NCBI GenBank assembly: GCA_903825095.1
Contig: CAIJZF010000248.1
Coordinates: forward strand, 1 to 64,000
Direction of reading: 5' to 3'
Length of the DNA stretch: 64,000 nucleotides
From: an uncultured Bacteroidota bacterium
GTDB lineage: Bacteria; Bacteroidota; Bacteroidia; Chitinophagales; Chitinophagaceae
Below are positions 43,155-50,124 of this stretch, piece after piece. The notes beneath the pieces are model-generated. The model worked only from the letters and a program-made list of their open reading frames with translations, had not been told where the DNA came from and did no database searches. Position 1 is the first letter of the stretch. Every line of letters begins with the position of its first letter. The position numbers were made by a program, and so were the translations under genes.

Positions 43155-43164
43155 TTCGTATATT
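43155..43164 (+). promoter_or_regulatory. TTCGTATATT promoter-like motif
   Basis: 49 nt before the start at 43214, with an unusually long A-only leader. Confidence 0.68.
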
Positions 43165-43213
43165 GACTGTATAAGAAAAAAGAAACATTTAAAAAAACAA
43201 AAAAATAAAGGTT

Positions 43214-43396
43214 ATGGCAAAATTAAATCAATTCCAAAAAGGTACAATTAGAGAAGCATTAACAATGTATGGCAATGCATTAAAGCAAGAAATCGCTGAT
43301 GCGGAAGCAGCAGGTAAACGTCCATTCATGACACAAGGTTTTGTGGATATGCAAATCAATGAATTGTTAGATACATTGAAAATCGTAAAAGGGTAA
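43214..43396 (+). CDS. Hypothetical protein
   Basis: 60 residues, helical (LTMYGNALKQEIADAEAAGK). Unknown. Confidence 0.65.
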   Translation: MAKLNQFQKGTIREALTMYGNALKQEIADAEAAGKRPFMTQGFVDMQINELLDTLKIVKG

Positions 43397-43397
43397 T

Positions 43398-43475
43398 ATG
43401 AGCGATGAAGAGGCATTGCTCATCATTGAGCAAATGGAAGAACTAGACTTTGGAGCTAGGGACATAGGTTTTTAA
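43398..43475 (+). CDS. Possible micropeptide
   Basis: 25 acidic residues, MSDEEALLIIEQMEELDFGA onward, starting 1 nt after the upstream stop and ending 7 nt before the next promoter motif. Tight fit supports translation; otherwise unproven. Confidence 0.45.
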   Translation: MSDEEALLIIEQMEELDFGARDIGF

Positions 43476-43482
43476 AGGCAAT

Positions 43483-43492
43483 TTCGTATATT
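43483..43492 (+). promoter_or_regulatory. TTCGTATATT promoter-like motif
   Basis: 26 nt before ATG 43519. Confidence 0.7.
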
Positions 43493-43518
43493 GATTGTAT
43501 AAAAAGAAAATAAAGGTT

Positions 43519-43758
43519 ATGAAAAAGAAAGATATTATTGAATTACTACAAAACAAAGAAGCAACAGCTTATTTAGATCTACAACAATGTAATGATGTAT
43601 TTGGTGTTGATCATCAATACACAAAACAATCAAGACGGACATGGGGTGTTTTAAATGAGATATTGGATGAAATTAAAGTAAAACCAAACCATGAATTAGA
43701 AGCAAGTAAACAAGCCCAAAAAATGGTTTTAGATAGGTATAAAAGAGAATTTGCTTAA
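43519..43758 (+). CDS. Hypothetical protein
   Basis: 79 residues from ATG 43519, helical, basic. No motif known. Confidence 0.65.
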   Translation: MKKKDIIELLQNKEATAYLDLQQCNDVFGVDHQYTKQSRRTWGVLNEILDEIKVKPNHELEASKQAQKMVLDRYKREFA

Positions 43759-43790
43759 TTTGCCTTACCCCACACCACAATACTCAAATA

Positions 43791-43800
43791 CGTATATACT
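43791..43800 (+). promoter_or_regulatory. Degenerate promoter-like motif (CGTATATACT)
   Basis: Weak match just 3 nt before ATG 43804, too close for the usual leader; may be unrelated. Confidence 0.25.
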
Positions 43801-43803
43801 CAG

Positions 43804-43962
43804 ATGAAACAAGGCGATAAAGTAACATGTATATCATTACCAGGTGTTTGGACGTTGGTGTGGTATCAGAAAGGGGACGAAACGTGTGCCATTCAAAACG
43901 AAACGTATAGGAAAATTGTTAAAACAAGAACTTTAACTAAAGTGAAGGACAAAGGTAAGTAA
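43804..43962 (+). CDS. Small hypothetical protein
   Basis: 52 residues, MKQGDKVTCISLPGVWTLVW onward. Beta-rich and basic, like a small KOW/SH3-type fold. Unknown. Confidence 0.6.
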   Translation: MKQGDKVTCISLPGVWTLVWYQKGDETCAIQNETYRKIVKTRTLTKVKDKGK

Positions 43963-43969
43963 ATAAATT

Positions 43970-43979
43970 TTCGTATATT
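43970..43979 (+). promoter_or_regulatory. TTCGTATATT promoter-like motif
   Basis: 28 nt before the start at 44008. Confidence 0.7.
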
Positions 43980-44007
43980 TCAGTATAAATAAAAAAAGAC
44001 ATAAGTT

Positions 44008-44229
44008 ATGAAAAGTTTCCCATCATGTATCAGTATTATAGAAAAATTTATTCAAAGTGAAATGGCAGAAAATCAAGATTCAAATGAATATATTTTAGCA
44101 TTGAGTGAATGTACAACATTAGAGGATTTAATGTATGAAGTTGGTAGTTGGAAATTCGATGATATAATGGAAGATTACGGGAGTGTTGCTCATTATATAC
44201 TAGTGAGTTTAGATAGGGAATACGATTAG
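44008..44229 (+). CDS. Acidic hypothetical protein
   Basis: 73 residues. SNEYILALSECTTLEDLMYE resembles part of the protein at 42130. Single-gene unit. Confidence 0.65.
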   Translation: MKSFPSCISIIEKFIQSEMAENQDSNEYILALSECTTLEDLMYEVGSWKFDDIMEDYGSVAHYILVSLDREYD

Positions 44230-44239
44230 TAAAATAAGA

Positions 44240-44249
44240 ATCGTATATT
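44240..44249 (+). promoter_or_regulatory. ATCGTATATT promoter-like motif
   Basis: 23 nt before the start at 44273. Confidence 0.65.
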
Positions 44250-44272
44250 TCAGTATAAAAGAAAGATAAGTT

Positions 44273-44593
44273 ATGAAATTTGAATTAGGAAAAGATAATA
44301 TAGGAAATTATTTACAAGTTGATAATAATGTATATTATGTTAAAGATAATGAAGGAAATTTTATTTTAAGTTTAAATTTTCCATACAAATACAATAGACC
44401 ATTCAAATATAATACCCCTAGAGAAGAACATATTGATAAAAATAATTGGAGGAAAAAATTAAATTCCAATTTCCCAATTATGAAAATAATCACCAAATTC
44501 CCAAAATTAAAACATGAATTTGTTGAATATGAAAGTGGAGATAAAGAATTAATTGTAAAAATTAACCCTAAAAACCTTAAAGGAATATCTTAA
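44273..44593 (+). CDS. Hypothetical protein
   Basis: 106 residues, Asn/Lys-rich, starting MKFELGKDNIGNYLQVDNNV. Beta-rich N-terminus. Not recognised. Confidence 0.65.
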   Translation: MKFELGKDNIGNYLQVDNNVYYVKDNEGNFILSLNFPYKYNRPFKYNTPREEHIDKNNWRKKLNSNFPIMKIITKFPKLKHEFVEYESGDKELIVKINPKNLKGIS

Positions 44594-44604
44594 TTAATAG
44601 AGAT

Positions 44605-44614
44605 TTCGTATATT
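44605..44614 (+). promoter_or_regulatory. TTCGTATATT promoter-like motif
   Basis: 33 nt before the start at 44648. Confidence 0.7.
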
Positions 44615-44647
44615 TCAGTATAAATAAAAAAACAAAAAAGACAAGTT

Positions 44648-45079
44648 ATGAAAAAAGAAACATTAGTAGCACAATTAGAAGCAGCAAAAGCATTATCATC
44701 ACAAGTTGATATTGATAAAGTAATTGAATTGATCAATGGATTAGATTTAAACAAAACACCGTTGTTCACTCAGGAATTAGTAGATGATTTATGTTGTAGA
44801 ATTGAGTTATGTTTAGATAACAACAGTGATGATTTGGTTGATAAGGATAGTGTTGAATTTAGTATTGGTTATGGAAATGTACTTGAGATAGACACTGCTC
44901 AAATCGACACTTACGAAACGATGAGGCATATAACAGCAGTGTTAGATGAGTTTATTGATGAGGAACAAGAAGATGAAGAAGTTGAAACCATGATTGGTGG
45001 AACAGGAGTGTTGAATAGCAATGAGGTAAGACAATTGAGTGAGGATGAGGTAAGAACATTTATTGAAGGACAAAAGTAA
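44648..45079 (+). CDS. Acidic hypothetical protein
   Basis: 143 residues, strongly acidic C-terminal half. No motif recognised. Confidence 0.68.
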   Translation: MKKETLVAQLEAAKALSSQVDIDKVIELINGLDLNKTPLFTQELVDDLCCRIELCLDNNSDDLVDKDSVEFSIGYGNVLEIDTAQIDTYETMRHITAVLDEFIDEEQEDEEVETMIGGTGVLNSNEVRQLSEDEVRTFIEGQK

Positions 45080-45090
45080 TTAAAGGTAAG

Positions 45091-45100
45091 TTCGTATATT
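45091..45100 (+). promoter_or_regulatory. TTCGTATATT promoter-like motif
   Basis: 17 nt before the start at 45118. Confidence 0.7.
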
Positions 45101-45117
45101 TCATCAAATAAAAGGAT

Positions 45118-45501
45118 ATGAAGGTAATTAAAACAAAAGTAGTAGTTGAAAAGGAAATCACATATGACATTTGTGAAAGTATACTTGATTCAAATTATTC
45201 AGAACAAGAACTAGCAGAGGAAATCATTGATAATTTAGGATTGATTGATGGTGGAATTGAGTTTGATGATAATTACTTTAGTGTTGATGGAGAGAGAGTA
45301 AACGGTTCAACTATTGAAGTGTATCAAGAAGGAGAATATGACATGTATGGAGGACCATACGAACCTAAAATGAGCAAACCAATTGTTAGAGTTAATGGAC
45401 GAGACATATTTGATCAAGTTAGAGAGGCATTTGACAATTATGGTTGGGGTGATAATATGGTTGATATTAGTAGAACAGATATTTGGGGTTGTATTATCTA
45501 G
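45118..45501 (+). CDS. Acidic hypothetical protein
   Basis: 127 residues. Tyr-, Asp- and Glu-rich, with a GEYDMYGGPYEPKMSKPI segment. Not recognised. Confidence 0.68.
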   Translation: MKVIKTKVVVEKEITYDICESILDSNYSEQELAEEIIDNLGLIDGGIEFDDNYFSVDGERVNGSTIEVYQEGEYDMYGGPYEPKMSKPIVRVNGRDIFDQVREAFDNYGWGDNMVDISRTDIWGCII

Positions 45502-45524
45502 GGACTAAAAGATATAAACAAATT

Positions 45525-45534
45525 TTCGTATATT
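45525..45534 (+). promoter_or_regulatory. TTCGTATATT promoter-like motif
   Basis: 22 nt before the start at 45557. Confidence 0.7.
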
Positions 45535-45556
45535 GAGGTATAAATAAAAAAAACAT

Positions 45557-45715
45557 ATGAAAGACCTACTAAAGAGATTACTAGAAGAAAACAAGGAAAT
45601 GCAAACGGAAATCATTGGGATTGGAGTAGGAGATTACAAAACAGGATACCTCCAAGCATTGATAAACGTAGAATCATCATTGGAATTTGAGTTAAGCAAA
45701 TTAGATGAGGAATAA
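45557..45715 (+). CDS. Small hypothetical protein
   Basis: 52 residues, MKDLLKRLLEENKEMQTEII onward. Two helices around a GIGVGDYKTGY turn. Unknown. Confidence 0.6.
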   Translation: MKDLLKRLLEENKEMQTEIIGIGVGDYKTGYLQALINVESSLEFELSKLDEE

Positions 45716-45759
45716 GAGAGATAAAATAGAGATGGAGGAATAACTTCAACAGAATTTAT

Positions 45760-45769
45760 TTCGTATATT
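45760..45769 (+). promoter_or_regulatory. TTCGTATATT promoter-like motif
   Basis: 22 nt before the start at 45792. Confidence 0.7.
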
Positions 45770-45791
45770 CCAGTATAAATAAGAGAGACAT

Positions 45792-45995
45792 ATGAAATAT
45801 AGAGAATTTACATTGACACAAAAAGGCAAATTAATAGCAATATTTTTTGTTAGGTTATGGGAGGATCATGATTTTAACCCACATGAACCAATGACGGATA
45901 CTTATGTACAAGATGTTTGTTTTGAAGCTGGATTTAGTAAGGAAGAGACATTAATGGTAATGGATGAGTTAGTGAGAATGGGAATAGTAGAATAG
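45792..45995 (+). CDS. Small protein, possible winged-helix
   Basis: 67 residues. CFEAGFSKEETLMVMDELVR followed by a short hydrophobic end has the helix pattern of a small DNA-binding fold; uncertain. Confidence 0.62.
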   Translation: MKYREFTLTQKGKLIAIFFVRLWEDHDFNPHEPMTDTYVQDVCFEAGFSKEETLMVMDELVRMGIVE

Positions 45996-46003
45996 AGATA
46001 AAA

Positions 46004-46013
46004 ATCGTATATT
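46004..46013 (+). promoter_or_regulatory. ATCGTATATT promoter-like motif
   Basis: 22 nt before the start at 46036. Confidence 0.65.
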
Positions 46014-46035
46014 CCAGTAAATAAAGAAAAAGGAT

Positions 46036-46191
46036 ATGTATAGTTTAAAGTGTGATTATTATCAAAAGGAATTCAATTATTTACATGAGTTAGTAGATGA
46101 TGTGTTGATGAGTGGAATGGATCCTGATTATGAAATAACTAAGAATGGGGTGGGAATGAATGAAAAAGTAATTGATTTAATTAGGTTTTAA
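46036..46191 (+). CDS. Small hypothetical protein
   Basis: 51 residues, MYSLKCDYYQKEFNYLHELV onward, acidic. Unknown. Confidence 0.58.
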   Translation: MYSLKCDYYQKEFNYLHELVDDVLMSGMDPDYEITKNGVGMNEKVIDLIRF

Positions 46192-46202
46192 ATAGATAGG
46201 TT

Positions 46203-46268
46203 ATGACAATGTTTATAGTAATACTGGGAATTGTGTTTATAATGGTTCATTTTAATGATGAAGATTAA
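46203..46268 (+). CDS. Possible membrane micropeptide
   Basis: 21 residues, MTMFIVILGIVFIMVHFNDE then D: a single hydrophobic helix with an acidic end, preceded by GGTTATG as for other genes here. Too short for firm calling. Confidence 0.4.
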   Translation: MTMFIVILGIVFIMVHFNDED

Positions 46269-46868
46269 CATAAACATACATGTTTATCTACGAAGATCAT
46301 CGTGTATAAAACGAGGACGATCATCAACAATGACAATCATCAACAAAACGGAAATCATCGATGATCGTCGTCAAGGAAATCATCAATGTGTGGAACGAAC
46401 ATCAACATGGGGAACGTCAATTATCAAAAATGATCATCACCAAACGGAAATCGTCGGATAGTAGGTGGAATGTTGGTTGGTCACGAAGGGTGTGAGAAGG
46501 ATGCGGGTCTAACCCTTCCATGACGCAGCCACGTCCTTTTTAATACCTTTCCAAAAATATATACAAAAAACATGAACCCCACGTCCCCCTCACGTGAATA
46601 TTGGGGGAATGGGGGTCGTCACGTAATGTTTCCCGTCACGAATGTCGTCAAAGGTGGTTAAAAACATTTGTTATCCTGGGTTATCTTTCGTATCTTCCCA
46701 ATATGTATTAGGGACATTAGGGAAACGATTTAGGAAATAGCAACATCGTATAGGGTACAAAAGTATTTCCAGCAATCACAAGTAATGTTCATTTCAGGTC
46801 AATTAAAAAGAAACTTACAGGGGACTGTAGGTTATCACTCTGTCTTCGTATATTGAAATAAAAAACAA
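46269..46868 (+). other. 600-nt intergenic region with repeats and hairpins
   Basis: No convincing gene. 46290-46460 holds six ATCATC units and a repeated ACGGAAATC(A/G)TCG. Next is a stem GAAGGGT/ACCCTTC (46485-46491, 46512-46518), then nested CCCC/GGGG and CCCCC/GGGGG tracts (46577-46615) with several CACG and CACGT elements. A partial promoter-like TTCGTATCTT is at 46687. It is richer in GC than its surroundings. Possible replication origin, packaging or RNA element. Confidence 0.5.
46845..46854 (+). promoter_or_regulatory. TTCGTATATT promoter-like motif
   Basis: 14 nt before the start at 46869, the shortest leader of the set. Confidence 0.65.
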
Positions 46869-46988
46869 ATGAAAACCATTATCATCACTCAGGAAGAAAT
46901 CAACAAAGCAACTCGTCCAAACGTGTATAGGAATAGAAAAAAATACACTAGAAAAGATAAACACAGGAATAAGTCTATTGAAAATTAA
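46869..46988 (+). CDS. Small basic protein
   Basis: 39 residues, MKTIIITQEEINKATRPNVY onward, ending in a run of Lys/Arg. Likely nucleic-acid binding or a small inhibitor; not recognised. Confidence 0.58.
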   Translation: MKTIIITQEEINKATRPNVYRNRKKYTRKDKHRNKSIEN

Positions 46989-46998
46989 TTCGTATATT
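46989..46998 (+). promoter_or_regulatory. TTCGTATATT promoter-like motif
   Basis: Starts directly after the upstream stop; 24 nt before ATG 47023. Confidence 0.7.
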
Positions 46999-47022
46999 TC
47001 AGTATAATTAAAAATGATAAAT

Positions 47023-47208
47023 ATGAAAAATATGATTTGTGAATTAAATGATGAACGTTTTAATGTAATTGATAATCTTATTAATGAAGATGATGTTATT
47101 AATTATTTGAATTCTATTGAAAAAATACAAAGTGAATTGTTGAATAATAATATTAATGCAAAAGAGATGTATGAATATTTGTATACTTTGATGATTAATA
47201 ATTGTTAA
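47023..47208 (+). CDS. Small acidic protein
   Basis: 61 residues from ATG 47023, chosen because the leader then has the standard length; ATG 47014 would add three residues. Asn/Glu-rich helices. Unknown. Confidence 0.6.
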   Translation: MKNMICELNDERFNVIDNLINEDDVINYLNSIEKIQSELLNNNINAKEMYEYLYTLMINNC

Positions 47209-47232
47209 ATGAATAAAATGATTAAAGTATAA

Positions 47233-47242
47233 TTCGTATATT
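47233..47242 (+). promoter_or_regulatory. TTCGTATATT promoter-like motif
   Basis: 25 nt before the start at 47268. Confidence 0.7.
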
Positions 47243-47267
47243 GAAGTATAATTAAAAAAGAAAAGAT

Positions 47268-47417
47268 ATGAAGTTTGAAATTAAAAGCAATTACGATCAG
47301 CAGTTAAAAGATTTGATTAAGGCATTCAATAGCGGTTTGATTACATTTGATGAAATGTGTGAATTGAACATGAATGTGATTGATAAAGCAAACATTGATA
47401 AATTAAGGAATAAGTAG
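47268..47417 (+). CDS. Small hypothetical protein
   Basis: 49 residues, MKFEIKSNYDQQLKDLIKAF onward, helical. Unknown. Confidence 0.6.
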   Translation: MKFEIKSNYDQQLKDLIKAFNSGLITFDEMCELNMNVIDKANIDKLRNK

Positions 47418-47429
47418 AGTAAATAGAAA

Positions 47430-47439
47430 TTCGTATATT
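47430..47439 (+). promoter_or_regulatory. TTCGTATATT promoter-like motif
   Basis: 49 nt before the AT-hook gene at 47489. Confidence 0.7.
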
Positions 47440-47488
47440 TCAGTATAATTAAGATAAGACAAAAAATTAAAATTTAAAAAGAAAAGTT

Positions 47489-47827
47489 ATGAAAAATGTT
47501 AAAGAAGTAAAAGGAGTTAAAACAGGACGTCCAGTTAATCCAAACAGTGCAAGACAAATCCGTTTAGCAGAATTAGAAGCAAAACGTTCCAATGGCGAAT
47601 TGAAACGAGGACGTCCAGTTGATAGTACTTCAGAGCGTCAGTTTAGATTACAGATTCAAGCAATTAATAAGCAATTAGGAATAGGAGGGCAAGGACGTCC
47701 GATCAATCCAAATTCAGCTAGACAAATTCGTTTAAATGAATTAGCTGCTAAAGCTGAATTGAACGGAGGAGTTGTTAAACGAGGACGCCCAGCAAAAGTA
47801 GTAGTAACGGATGAGGTAGCAGCATAA
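47489..47827 (+). CDS. Multi-AT-hook protein with internal repeats
   Basis: 112 residues built from a repeated unit. GRPVNPNSARQIRLAELEAK, GRPVDSTSERQFRLQ, GRPINPNSARQIRLNELAAK and a final RGRPAK give four GRP cores spaced about 28-30 residues apart. Each is an AT-hook-like minor-groove binder followed by a basic amphipathic helix. Likely binds AT-rich DNA at several points, as a nucleoid- or silencing-type protein. Confidence 0.8.
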   Translation: MKNVKEVKGVKTGRPVNPNSARQIRLAELEAKRSNGELKRGRPVDSTSERQFRLQIQAINKQLGIGGQGRPINPNSARQIRLNELAAKAELNGGVVKRGRPAKVVVTDEVAA

Positions 47828-47859
47828 GCTACCTCCGGACCAAGGGGTGATAAGATTGA

Positions 47860-47869
47860 TTCGTATATT
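47860..47869 (+). promoter_or_regulatory. TTCGTATATT promoter-like motif
   Basis: 21 nt before the micropeptide at 47891; the downstream GTGGTATAAATAA is shared with the copy at 48339. Confidence 0.68.
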
Positions 47870-47890
47870 GTGGTATAAATAAGTTAAGAC

Positions 47891-47974
47891 ATGACAGGTA
47901 TTTTTGTAATAGTAGTATTTTTGAGTGGTGTAGGTGTGTTGTGTAGTTTATTATGGAATGATAAATTGTTTTAA
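47891..47974 (+). CDS. Possible membrane micropeptide
   Basis: 27 residues, MTGIFVIVVFLSGVGVLCSL onward: one membrane helix. It is the first gene after a strong promoter-like motif, which favours it being real. Confidence 0.5.
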   Translation: MTGIFVIVVFLSGVGVLCSLLWNDKLF

Positions 47975-47984
47975 ATTAGAGGTT

Positions 47985-48062
47985 ATGGAAGTATTAGTAG
48001 TTTTAGGTTTGACAAGTATAGTGGTTTTAATCAAGTTTTTATTAATGGAGGTGTTATTATGA
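47985..48062 (+). CDS. Possible membrane micropeptide
   Basis: 25 residues, MEVLVVLGLTSIVVLIKFLL onward: one membrane helix. Overlaps the next start by 4 nt (ATGA), as coupled genes do. Confidence 0.48.
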   Translation: MEVLVVLGLTSIVVLIKFLLMEVLL

Positions 48063-48211
48063 AAACAGTTAAGTTAGATATCAAGGCCCGAAAGCAAGGT
48101 TTGATAAGTTTAATTCAATTACTAAGCCCGGGAGTGAGTAGGGAGTTAGAGAGTGAGTTAGATAAGATAAGTGTAGATGAGTTATACGAAATATATTTAA
48201 GATTAAGATAA
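48059..48211 (+). CDS. Small hypothetical protein
   Basis: 50 residues, MKTVKLDIKARKQGLISLIQ onward, helical. Coupled to both neighbours (4-nt and 1-nt overlaps). Unknown. Confidence 0.58.
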   Translation: MKTVKLDIKARKQGLISLIQLLSPGVSRELESELDKISVDELYEIYLRLR

Positions 48212-48315
48212 TGAAAGACAAGAAAAATAAAGTAATCCAGTTGATCAACCCGATTGAGTTAGTGGTCTTGCCCCACATATTAAGGTTCGAAGACTCAATT
48301 ATCCACCTGAATTAG
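48211..48315 (+). CDS. Possible small protein
   Basis: 34 residues, MKDKKNKVIQLINPIELVVL onward, starting on the last base of the previous stop codon. Support is positional only. Confidence 0.45.
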   Translation: MKDKKNKVIQLINPIELVVLPHILRFEDSIIHLN

Positions 48316-48338
48316 GGAATACCGGGTGTTAAAGTTGA

Positions 48339-48348
48339 TTCGTATATT
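48339..48348 (+). promoter_or_regulatory. TTCGTATATT promoter-like motif
   Basis: 24 nt before the start at 48373. Confidence 0.7.
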
Positions 48349-48372
48349 GTGGTATAAATAAAGATAAGACAT

Positions 48373-48537
48373 ATGACAAAGTTAAAATTAACAAAAGTAC
48401 AAGAAGTAAGCATGATGGGTCAATTTATGGCCGTAATGACATTTCTAGAGTCAATGGGTATAGAGACATCAGAATTAACATCCACAGATGTAGCATCCAT
48501 TAGATACGATTTACTCAAATCCATAGATGCATTATAA
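48373..48537 (+). CDS. Small hypothetical protein
   Basis: 54 residues, MTKLKLTKVQEVSMMGQFMA onward, Met/Ser/Thr-rich helices. Unknown. Confidence 0.6.
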   Translation: MTKLKLTKVQEVSMMGQFMAVMTFLESMGIETSELTSTDVASIRYDLLKSIDAL

Positions 48538-48589
48538 TTCAGCATCATGGTTGAATCTGAAGCTCGCGGTTGGCGGGCTTTCGGTGACC

Positions 48590-48757
48590 ATGAGCACTAC
48601 ACAATTTATCCAAGACAATAAGACACGCATTCAAAATATGGATGGTAATTTAGATGATGCTGCAATCACAATTATGGGTGAAAGCGGGCGCCTCGAATTT
48701 TACTATTTTGAAGATGGGTGTCTGGTGAGTTCGAAATCTGTGATCCCAAAGTGGTAA
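48590..48757 (+). CDS. Small hypothetical protein
   Basis: 55 residues from ATG 48590, MSTTQFIQDNKTRIQNMDGN onward. Earlier in-frame ATG at 48527 lies in the previous gene and would cross a GC-rich hairpin-like segment, so it is not preferred. Confidence 0.55.
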   Translation: MSTTQFIQDNKTRIQNMDGNLDDAAITIMGESGRLEFYYFEDGCLVSSKSVIPKW

Positions 48758-49072
48758 GACCCTTGGTATAAGGGTGGTGGGCGGTACGGCGTATGGCGGT
48801 ATATATATGTGCGTACACCCGTGGTACCGCCCCACGCGCGCCGATGTCAATACGGTGCGGGGTGGTGAAGGACGCGACTTAGAGTAAAGGCCAGCCACTT
48901 TTATACAATCTCCATCATGACAGTATATCCCTATATATTTGACCTGTTGGTTAAATAGCTTATATATCCCCCCACAATCAACCCCTAGTTTCCAAAACGA
49001 CCAAAGGGAATAAAACCCACGAAAAATTAATCTCCTCTCTTTACAAAAGTCCTTGGAGTCGATAAGATATAT
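48758..49072 (+). other. GC-rich non-coding region with a long hairpin
   Basis: No gene seen. ACCCTT/AAGGGT (48759-48764, 48770-48775) is followed at once by a long stem GTGGGCGGTAC/GTACCGCCCCAC (48777-48787, 48824-48835, one bulge) enclosing further GC-rich sequence. The block to about 48900 is far richer in GC than the rest of the window; 48900-49070 returns to AT-rich with a CCCCCC tract. Confidence 0.5.
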
Positions 49073-49082
49073 ACGTATATTA
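49073..49082 (+). promoter_or_regulatory. Promoter-like motif variant (ACGTATATTA)
   Basis: 17 nt before the start at 49100. Confidence 0.5.
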
Positions 49083-49099
49083 TAAGAAAATAAGGTATT

Positions 49100-49405
49100 A
49101 TGCGACTAACAAGAGAACAAAAGAAAGAAAAAGCCGTTGAAGATCTAATCAACCAAATGTTTATCATAGCAGGTCATGACGTTACATTTGAAGACGTTAA
49201 AACGCGCCAAGATAATTGGTTTCAACAGTATACTATGACCATAGCCCAAAATGAGGAATGGCAAAAATGGGGTAAAAAATACCTCCAAACTAACTTACGT
49301 ACACGAGCTAAATTAGCAGAGAAAGAAATGCAATGGTTCAGTTTACAATACGGATTATCATTTTCAGATTTCCCTAGTTTTGGACCTTATAATACAGAAG
49401 AATAA
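49100..49405 (+). CDS. Hypothetical protein
   Basis: 101 residues, helical and charged. Head of an operon-like series of small genes to 52.3 kb that lacks internal promoter motifs. Unknown. Confidence 0.7.
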   Translation: MRLTREQKKEKAVEDLINQMFIIAGHDVTFEDVKTRQDNWFQQYTMTIAQNEEWQKWGKKYLQTNLRTRAKLAEKEMQWFSLQYGLSFSDFPSFGPYNTEE

Positions 49406-49416
49406 GATGACAGCAG
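49395..49416 (+). repeat. Gene-junction repeat, copy 1
   Basis: CAGAAGAATAAGATGACAGC spans the stop of one gene and start of the next; related to the later copies that read TTTAAATCAGAATAAGATG. Confidence 0.55.
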
Positions 49417-49646
49417 TAGAATGGTTAGAAAACCAAATAAAAACTTCAAAATACTTTTACAAATTAATAGCAGAAATAAATAGTAGAAGTACAGTAGCAC
49501 AATCTAACATATTTGAACAAGCCAAAGAAATGGAGAAGGAGCAGATTAAAGATGCTTTTAATGTTGGAGTTTATGATGGAGGAGGCATTATTAAAAAGTA
49601 TAAAATGTCAGGAGAACAATACTACAATGAAACCTTTAAATCATAA
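49407..49646 (+). CDS. Small protein, MTAVEWL paralogue A
   Basis: 79 residues from ATG 49407. Shares the start MTAVEWL, the segment IFEQAKEMEKEQ and the end TFKS with the next protein, so the two are tandem duplicates with diverged middles. MTAVEWLxxQ small proteins are common in phages of Bacteroidetes; role unknown. Confidence 0.72.
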   Translation: MTAVEWLENQIKTSKYFYKLIAEINSRSTVAQSNIFEQAKEMEKEQIKDAFNVGVYDGGGIIKKYKMSGEQYYNETFKS

Positions 49647-49655
49647 TAATATGAC
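49632..49655 (+). repeat. Gene-junction repeat, copy 2
   Basis: ACCTTTAAATCATAATAATA then TGAC: a divergent copy at the stop/start junction. Confidence 0.55.
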
Positions 49656-49890
49656 AGCAGTAGAATGGTTACAATCACAAATTGTATTTGAAAGTGTTGA
49701 TAAAGAATCATTGGCAAGATGGGATGAAGATACTGACTTATCTGAATACTTTGAACAAGCCAAAGAAATGGAGAAGGAGCAAATGATTGAGTTTTCTTGT
49801 CAAGTTGCCGAATCAAGTGCTATGAAGTACATACAAGGCAAGACAACAAGAATGATAGCCGAAGAATTATTAACCTTTAAATCAGAATAA
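49651..49890 (+). CDS. Small protein, MTAVEWL paralogue B
   Basis: 79 residues from ATG 49651, same length as paralogue A. Shared MTAVEWL and FEQAKEMEKEQM, C-terminus LLTFKSE. The middle differs strongly, implying old duplication or exchange. Confidence 0.72.
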   Translation: MTAVEWLQSQIVFESVDKESLARWDEDTDLSEYFEQAKEMEKEQMIEFSCQVAESSAMKYIQGKTTRMIAEELLTFKSE

Positions 49891-49895
49891 GATGA
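49872..49895 (+). repeat. Gene-junction repeat, copy 3
   Basis: Full form: AACCTTTAAATCAGAATAAG followed by ATGA. Confidence 0.65.
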
Positions 49896-50119
49896 CACCA
49901 ACACCGAAAGAAAAAGCATTTGAGTTGATACTCAAAATAGAAACAGAACTAATTGACAACCGTGTTTATAGAGGCACTATTAAAAAACTTGCATTAATAG
50001 CAGTTGATGAAATATTAGATAATTTTGGACTTGTATGTAACGGGCAGACTTTCTATACAGAACATAGAGCATTTGACTATTATTCAGAAGTAAAACAAGA
50101 ACTAATTAAATCAGAATAA
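49892..50119 (+). CDS. Hypothetical protein ending in KSE
   Basis: 75 residues, MTPTPKEKAFELILKIETEL onward, helical, ending LIKSE. Starts with 1-nt spacing inside the junction repeat. Unknown. Confidence 0.7.
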   Translation: MTPTPKEKAFELILKIETELIDNRVYRGTIKKLALIAVDEILDNFGLVCNGQTFYTEHRAFDYYSEVKQELIKSE

Positions 50120-50124
50120 GATGA
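50105..50124 (+). repeat. Gene-junction repeat, copy 4
   Basis: ATTAAATCAGAATAAGATGA. Confidence 0.65.

Noticed and set aside
46255..46461. 68-codon + frame across the ATCATC repeats
   Set aside because: Its length is explained by repeat units lacking stops; no leader motif, composition unlike neighbours, and it starts inside the preceding small ORF. Kept as a repeat region instead.
49513..49650. N-terminal extension of the second MTAVEWL protein
   Set aside because: The frame is open upstream only by chance overlap with paralogue A; the paralogous start at 49651 and the junction repeat fix the real start.
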